Assembly (NCBI RefSeq): GCF_014395785.1
Contig: NZ_CP060713.1
Coordinates: 400,501-464,500 of the forward strand
Source of the DNA: Nocardioides mesophilus
Lineage (GTDB): Bacteria; Actinomycetota; Actinomycetes; Propionibacteriales; Nocardioidaceae
DNA length: 64,000 nucleotides
Direction: 5' to 3'
A program made the translations under genes and the position numbers. Below, one piece after another: positions 59,749 to 64,000 of the stretch (position 1 is the stretch's first letter; every line of letters starts with the position of its first letter). The notes under the pieces are model-generated. The model was not told the origin of the DNA. It saw only the letters and a program-made list of their open reading frames with translations, and did no database searches.

Positions 59749-61011
59749 TCACGCCTGCAGGCCGGCGTCGACGGAGGGCCGGCCACGGTGCAGCGTCACG
59801 AGCAGCACGAGCAGGGCCGCGACCTGGAGGAGGACCGTCACCGTGACCAGCAGCGGCACGGAGACGCCGTACAGCCCCCCGGCCAGCGCCCCGCCGGCGG
59901 CCGCCGCGACACCGATCACCGCCCCGAAGAGCCCGTAGGCGGTGGCCCTGCGGCCCCGCGGCACCAGGTCGGCCACGGTGGCCCGCAGCGTCGACTCCTG
60001 GACGCCGAGCGCCACCCCCCAGGCCAGCGCGCCGGCGACGGCCACCTGCACCGAGCCGGAGAACGCCAGCGCCGGAACGGCGGCGGCCACGACCGGGAGC
60101 AGGACCAGCACCGAGGCGCCGTGCCGGTCGTAGAGCCAGCCGGTCAGCAGCGCCGCCAACGCGTCGACGACCATCACGGCCGCGTAGACCAGCGGCACCG
60201 CGGCCGCCGAGAGCACGCCGTCGGTCACCAGGTGGAACGAGATCACCCCGAAGGTGGAGAAGCCGACCATGGTCAGCCCGGCGAACGACGCGTAGGCCCA
60301 GAACCGGCCGGGCAGCCGCGCCGGGGCCGACCCCGGCTCCTCCGTCGGGTCCACCCCTAACCCGGCCGCGGGTGGCAGCTCCAGCTCCGCCTCGTAGCCC
60401 TCCGGACGGGGCACCTGCGCCCGCAGCCAGACCACCAGGGCGAAGGCCAGCGCACCGGGGACGGCCAGCACGAGCAGGGCCGGGGTGTAGTCGCCGCCCG
60501 AGGCGGCGAGCACCCCGGCGACCAGCAGCGGACCGGCCAGGGCTCCTACCTGGTCCAGGGCCTCGTGCACGGCGAAACCGCGGCCGCGACCGGTCACCGC
60601 CGTCGCATGCGAGAGCAACGTGTCCTTGGCCGGGGACCGGACCGCCTTCCCGACCCGCTCGGCGATCACGAGGGCGGAGGCGACCCAGAGCACGCTGGCC
60701 AGCCCGAGCAACGGCACGCTGACCACGGTGAGCCCGTACCCGGCCAGCGTCCAGCCCCAGAACCGGCCGCTGCGATCGGTCAGCGGCCCCGAGACCAGTC
60801 GCAGCAGCAACGCCGCCGACTCCCCCACTCCGGTGACCACCCCGACCACGAGCGCGCTGGCGCCCAGGTGCGCCAGCAGCGGTCCGGTGATGGACCGGGC
60901 ACCCTCGTAGACGACGTCGGCCAGCATCGCCACGATGCCGAACCACACGATGAACCGCCAGGCCGACATCCGCGACGCGGGGACGGGCGGGCGGTCCGAC
61001 TCCGGTGCCAT
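59749..61011 (-). CDS. MFS transporter
   Basis: A 420-residue major facilitator protein with about 12 membrane segments. The motif-A-like loops are SGPLTDRSGRFWGW after helix 2 and TGWLYDRHGASVL in the second half. The segment VGKAVRSPAKDTLLSHA between helices 4 and 5 resembles a group of exporters seen next to redox genes. The substrate is unknown. The start is set at the first strong ATG; a CACACT box 6 bases upstream resembles a leaderless promoter but its first base departs from the pattern. It diverges from the DedA-PAP2 gene. Confidence 0.87.
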   Translation of the reverse strand: MAPESDRPPVPASRMSAWRFIVWFGIVAMLADVVYEGARSITGPLLAHLGASALVVGVVTGVGESAALLLRLVSGPLTDRSGRFWGWTLAGYGLTVVSVPLLGLASVLWVASALVIAERVGKAVRSPAKDTLLSHATAVTGRGRGFAVHEALDQVGALAGPLLVAGVLAASGGDYTPALLVLAVPGALAFALVVWLRAQVPRPEGYEAELELPPAAGLGVDPTEEPGSAPARLPGRFWAYASFAGLTMVGFSTFGVISFHLVTDGVLSAAAVPLVYAAVMVVDALAALLTGWLYDRHGASVLVLLPVVAAAVPALAFSGSVQVAVAGALAWGVALGVQESTLRATVADLVPRGRRATAYGLFGAVIGVAAAAGGALAGGLYGVSVPLLVTVTVLLQVAALLVLLVTLHRGRPSVDAGLQA

Positions 61012-61104
61012 GTCCCGAGTGTGCACCTCGACCTCCGGCGCGGGGACCGAAGCCTCTGCTGCGTTAAGGCTGCGGTCAGGTTTGCTGCCTAGCGTGGAGG
61101 CACG

Positions 61105-62598
61105 ATGACCACGCTGGCCAACCACATCCTCGCGCTGCCTGGCTGGGTGGCCCTCCTGGTCGTGTTCGCGGTGCCGGCCCTGGAGTCCTCCGCGTTCGTG
61201 GGGTTCCTCTTCCCCGGCGAGATCGCGCTGATCCTCGGTGGGGTGCTGGCCTTCGAGGGCCGGGTGCCGCTGGCAGCGGTCCTGGTGGCCGGGATGGTCG
61301 GAGCCGTGGTCGGGGACAGCGTCGGCTACGCGGTCGGAAGCGCCTACGGGCGTCGGCTGCTGGACGGCACCGTGGGCCGATGGGTCAAGCAGGACCACCT
61401 GGACCGGGCCTCGGTCTACCTCGCCGAGCGCGGTGGCCGGGCGGTGTTCTTCGGGCGGTTCACCGCGGCGCTGCGCGTCATGATCCCCGGGCTGGCCGGC
61501 ATGTCGGGCCTGCGCTACCGGACCTTCCTGGTCTTCAACGTGGCCGGCGCGGTCGGGTGGGTGACGCTGTCGGTGATGCTGGGCTACCTCGGCGGCAGCA
61601 GCTGGCGTCACGTGGAGCACATCGCCTCACGGATCGGCCTGGGGGCTCTGGCCGTGGTCGTGCTGGCGATCGCGGCGGGATACGCGCTGCGGCGTACCGG
61701 CACCCACAAGGGCCGGCGCCTGCTCGGCTGGCTGGAGTCCCGCGGTCCGGTACGGCGGGCCCGGGCCCGCCATCCGCGACTGACCGGCTGGCTCACGAAC
61801 CGGCTCGACCCGAGTCGTCCCACCGGGCTGGGCCTGACGATCGCGACGGCGGTCCTGGTCGGCTCGGTCTGGGCCTTCCTGGGCATCAGCCAGGACGTGG
61901 TCGTGAACGAGGAGCTCGCGCTGGCCGACCCGGGGATCCACAGCTGGTTCCTCGCGCACCGGACCGGCGCGCTGGACACCTTCTTCCAGATCGTCACCCG
62001 GCTCGGCTCGACCTACCTCGTGGTCCCGCTGCTGCTGGTCGCCGGAGCGGCGCTCGTCCGGCGACGACGCTCCTGGGTCCCCGCCGTCGACATCGCCGTC
62101 GTCTACGGTTCGGCGGTCCTCCTGCACGCCGTCGTGATCGAGCTGGTGCACCGACCCCGTCCCCCGAGGGCCGACTGGCTCGCCCCCGCCGGCGGCTGGG
62201 CGTACCCGTCCGGCCACACCACCCAGGCGGTGGCCGCCTGGGGGCTGCTGGCGCTGCTGTTCAGCGTCGGCGCCGCGCCGCGGACCCGGACCGTCGTGGT
62301 GTCGGCCGCAGCCGTCGTGGTCACCCTCGTCGCCGTCAGCCGGGTCTATCTCGGCGTCCACTGGGCCACCGACGTGCTCGGTGCCGTCGCGATGTCGGTG
62401 GCCGTGCTGTCCGCCTGGGTGGTCGTCCACCGGTTCTGGTTCGTCGACCCTCCGACGCACCAGGCCAGCCCGTCGGGTCAGGTCAGTGGTGGAAACCGCT
62501 GGGCTGCTGCTCACGCGGCATCGGAGCACCGAGTCCCGCGAGCCAGTCGACGGCGGCCTGCAGGTCCCGCAGGAATCGACCCGCCATGTCGTGGCTGA
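61105..62598 (+). CDS. DedA-PAP2 phosphatase fusion membrane protein
   Basis: A 497-residue fusion. Residues 1-200 are a DedA/SNARE-associated domain (VPALESSAFVGFLFPGEIAL, GAVVGDSVGYAVG, FFGRFTAALRVMIPGLAG), proposed to move undecaprenyl phosphate or other lipids across the membrane. Residues 245-450 are a PAP2-type lipid phosphatase with VHRPRPPRADW, YPSGHTTQAVAAW and SRVYLGVHWATDVLG, the three active-site motifs. The fusion links a lipid-carrier flippase to its phosphatase. The last 37 residues or so (from GQVSGGNRW) lie antisense to the glutamate decarboxylase gene and lack membrane character. A TAGCGT box is 9 bases before the ATG, with GGAGG between. Confidence 0.93.
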   Translation: MTTLANHILALPGWVALLVVFAVPALESSAFVGFLFPGEIALILGGVLAFEGRVPLAAVLVAGMVGAVVGDSVGYAVGSAYGRRLLDGTVGRWVKQDHLDRASVYLAERGGRAVFFGRFTAALRVMIPGLAGMSGLRYRTFLVFNVAGAVGWVTLSVMLGYLGGSSWRHVEHIASRIGLGALAVVVLAIAAGYALRRTGTHKGRRLLGWLESRGPVRRARARHPRLTGWLTNRLDPSRPTGLGLTIATAVLVGSVWAFLGISQDVVVNEELALADPGIHSWFLAHRTGALDTFFQIVTRLGSTYLVVPLLLVAGAALVRRRRSWVPAVDIAVVYGSAVLLHAVVIELVHRPRPPRADWLAPAGGWAYPSGHTTQAVAAWGLLALLFSVGAAPRTRTVVVSAAAVVVTLVAVSRVYLGVHWATDVLGAVAMSVAVLSAWVVVHRFWFVDPPTHQASPSGQVSGGNRWAAAHAASEHRVPRASRRRPAGPAGIDPPCRG

Positions 62599-63871
62599 AG
62601 CCGTTGCGCACGACGACGCGGAGCACCGCGAGGTCCTCACGGTTCGGCGGCATCGTGTACGCCGGCACCAGCCAGCCCGACTCGCGGAGCTTGCGCGAGA
62701 CGTCGAAGACGTCGTACCGGGTGACGTCCGGGCTCATCGAGAAGGTCACCACCGGCAGGTCCCGGCCGTCGGAGATCAGCCGGAACTGCGGCAACGCCTC
62801 GACCGTGCGGGCCACGTGCAGGGCCACGTCCTGACAGGACTGCTGCACCAGTCGGAATCCCTCCAGGCCCAGCCGGAGGAACTGGAAGTACTGCAGCACC
62901 ACCTGCGCGCCGGGCCGGGAGAAGTTCAGGGCGAACGTCGGCATGTCCCCGCCCAGGTAGTTCACGTGGAAGACGAGGTCCTCGGGCAGGTGCTCGGCGT
63001 CGCGCCACAGCACCCACCCCACCCCGGGGTAGACAAGCCCGAACTTGTGTCCGGAGCTCTGGATGGAGACCACCCGCGGCAGCCGGAAGTCCCAGACGAG
63101 GTCCGGCTGGACGAACGGCGCGACGAAGCCGCCGGAGGCGGCGTCGACGTGCACCGGCACCGACACCCCGCTGCGGGCCTCGTAGTCGTCGAGCGCCGCA
63201 CAGATCTCCTCCACCGGCTCGTAGGTTCCGTCCATCGTCGAGCCGAGGACCGCCACTACGCCGATGGTGTTCTCGTCGACATGCTCGAGCAACCGGTCGG
63301 GCGTGAGGTGGAAGACGTCGCCTTCGAGCGGGACGTAGCGGGGCTCGACCTCCCAGTAGTTGGCGAACTTCTCCCACACCACCTGGACGTTGGCCCCCAT
63401 CACGATGTTGGGGCGGTCCGTGCTCTGCCCGGCGTGGCGCCGCGCGTGCTGCCAGCGACGCTTCAGCGCCAGACCGCTGAGCATGCACCCCTCGGAGCTT
63501 CCCGTGGTCGACGTACCCGTGCTGTCCGCAGCGGCCGGGGCGTGCCACAGGTCCGCCAGCATCCGCACGCAACGCGCCTCGATCTCGGCGGTCTGCGGGT
63601 ACTCGTCCTTGTCGATCATGTTCTTGTCGAAGGTCGCGGCGTAGAGCCGGTCCGCCTCGTCGTCCATCCAGGTCGTCACGAAGGTGGCGAGGTTGAACCG
63701 GGCGTTGCCGTCGAGCATCACCTCGTCCTTCACGATCTGGTAGGCCGTCTGGGCCAGCATCTCCCGCTCCGGGATCCGGTGCTTCGGCACGTGCAGCATC
63801 CCGGCGCGGGCGAAACGCGGCAGGATCGTCGACTCTCCCTCGGTGGTGGTGCTCCTGCTCCAGACGGCCAC
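62483..63871 (-). CDS. gadB: Glutamate decarboxylase
   Basis: A 462-residue PLP enzyme that converts glutamate to GABA, consuming a proton. The PLP lysine is Lys276 in SIQSSGHKFGLVYPGVGW; the cofactor Asp is in VPVHVDAASGGFVAPF, and the substrate region is TTGSSEGCMLSGLALKRRW. The C-terminus ends SGFHH, like the His-Thr tail that caps the active site at neutral pH in E. coli GadB. The GTG start follows AAGGAGG. Its last 116 bases overlap the 3' end of the DedA-PAP2 gene on the other strand. The typical partner, a GABA antiporter, is not seen here. Confidence 0.94.
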   Translation of the reverse strand: MAVWSRSTTTEGESTILPRFARAGMLHVPKHRIPEREMLAQTAYQIVKDEVMLDGNARFNLATFVTTWMDDEADRLYAATFDKNMIDKDEYPQTAEIEARCVRMLADLWHAPAAADSTGTSTTGSSEGCMLSGLALKRRWQHARRHAGQSTDRPNIVMGANVQVVWEKFANYWEVEPRYVPLEGDVFHLTPDRLLEHVDENTIGVVAVLGSTMDGTYEPVEEICAALDDYEARSGVSVPVHVDAASGGFVAPFVQPDLVWDFRLPRVVSIQSSGHKFGLVYPGVGWVLWRDAEHLPEDLVFHVNYLGGDMPTFALNFSRPGAQVVLQYFQFLRLGLEGFRLVQQSCQDVALHVARTVEALPQFRLISDGRDLPVVTFSMSPDVTRYDVFDVSRKLRESGWLVPAYTMPPNREDLAVLRVVVRNGFSHDMAGRFLRDLQAAVDWLAGLGAPMPREQQPSGFHH

Positions 63872-63897
63872 GGGTCCTCCTTCGGTGGGGGTAGGTC

Positions 63898-64000
63898 TCA
63901 GCGCTCGACGATGTCGCGCCCGTGGACGGTCACCGCCCAGATGACGAAGATGTCGAAGGCGAGGATCACGAAGCTCCACAGCGGGTAGTACGGCATCCAG
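63898..64000 (-). CDS. C-terminal end of a DUF7144-like membrane protein (truncated by the window)
   Basis: Only the last 34 codons are present: WMPYYPLWSFVILAFDIFVI, then WAVTVHGRDIVER and stop. This is a membrane helix ending with a short charged tail, the pattern that I recognise as the end of DUF7144-type actinobacterial membrane proteins (four helices, about 130 residues). It ends 26 bases before the gadB start, on the same strand, so it may lie in one transcript with it. The assignment rests on one helix and is tentative. Confidence 0.5.
   Translation of the reverse strand, partial: WMPYYPLWSFVILAFDIFVIWAVTVHGRDIVER

Overview
The window is very GC-rich DNA from an actinobacterium. Gene content and gene order (fasR-fabD-fabH-acpP-fabF, glnA2/glnE, panB/map, a DUF3052 gene next to aceE, a DUF222/HNH gene, DUF3145, DUF3352) point to the Nocardioidaceae, most likely Nocardioides or a close relative. 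That placement is inference from families I recognise, not a database match. Coding density is high, many starts are GTG, and many neighbours overlap by 1 or 4 bases (TGATG, GTGA, ATGA), so translational coupling is common. At least seven genes begin 6-7 bases after a TANNNT box, the arrangement of leaderless transcripts.

Left part (1-13.1 kb): a truncated DUF3352 membrane protein; an MmpL transporter facing its TetR-type regulator across a palindromic operator; a secreted sulfatase; a 31-residue membrane peptide; a PEP-mutase-like enzyme; a peptidoglycan amidase split into two coupled genes; and a nitrogen-control cluster (glnA2, membrane protein, glutamine amidotransferase, glnE). Next (13.2-28.4 kb) come housekeeping genes: NAD synthetase, panB, map, an M3 peptidase, RNase P RNA, an RNB nuclease, yaaA, and a five-gene coupled-looking run (Nif3-like, zinc-ribbon protein with a probable CTG start, RNase H/phosphatase, cyclophilin), then tRNA-Val.

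Middle (28.4-42.1 kb): a repeat cluster, a 1-Cys peroxiredoxin coupled to an acyl-CoA synthetase, DUF3052, pyruvate dehydrogenase E1, an alpha/beta hydrolase, then the fatty-acid synthase II cluster fasR-fabD-fabH-acpP-fabF-accD. FabD carries a C-terminal lipoyl/biotinyl-like domain without a modifiable lysine. Hairpins flank acpP.

Accessory-looking part (42.1-49.1 kb): a glutamine methyltransferase homologue with NAPY in place of NPPY, a DUF222/HNH nuclease gene followed by tandem 175-bp inverted-repeat elements, a DHFR-like protein, a fusion of an RNase H-like DUF429 domain to a (p)ppGpp-synthetase-type RelA/SpoT domain, a frameshifted secreted hydrolase, and DUF3145. The DUF429-RelA/SpoT fusion is my best candidate for an under-described system.

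Right part (49.4-64 kb): cell-envelope genes (SpoIVB-like S55 protease, LCP ligase, lipoprotein, DUF1906 glycosidase-like protein), a potassium channel, a sugar ABC importer lacking its own ATPase, small membrane proteins, an MFS transporter, a DedA-PAP2 fusion whose tail is antisense to glutamate decarboxylase, and a truncated membrane protein at the edge.
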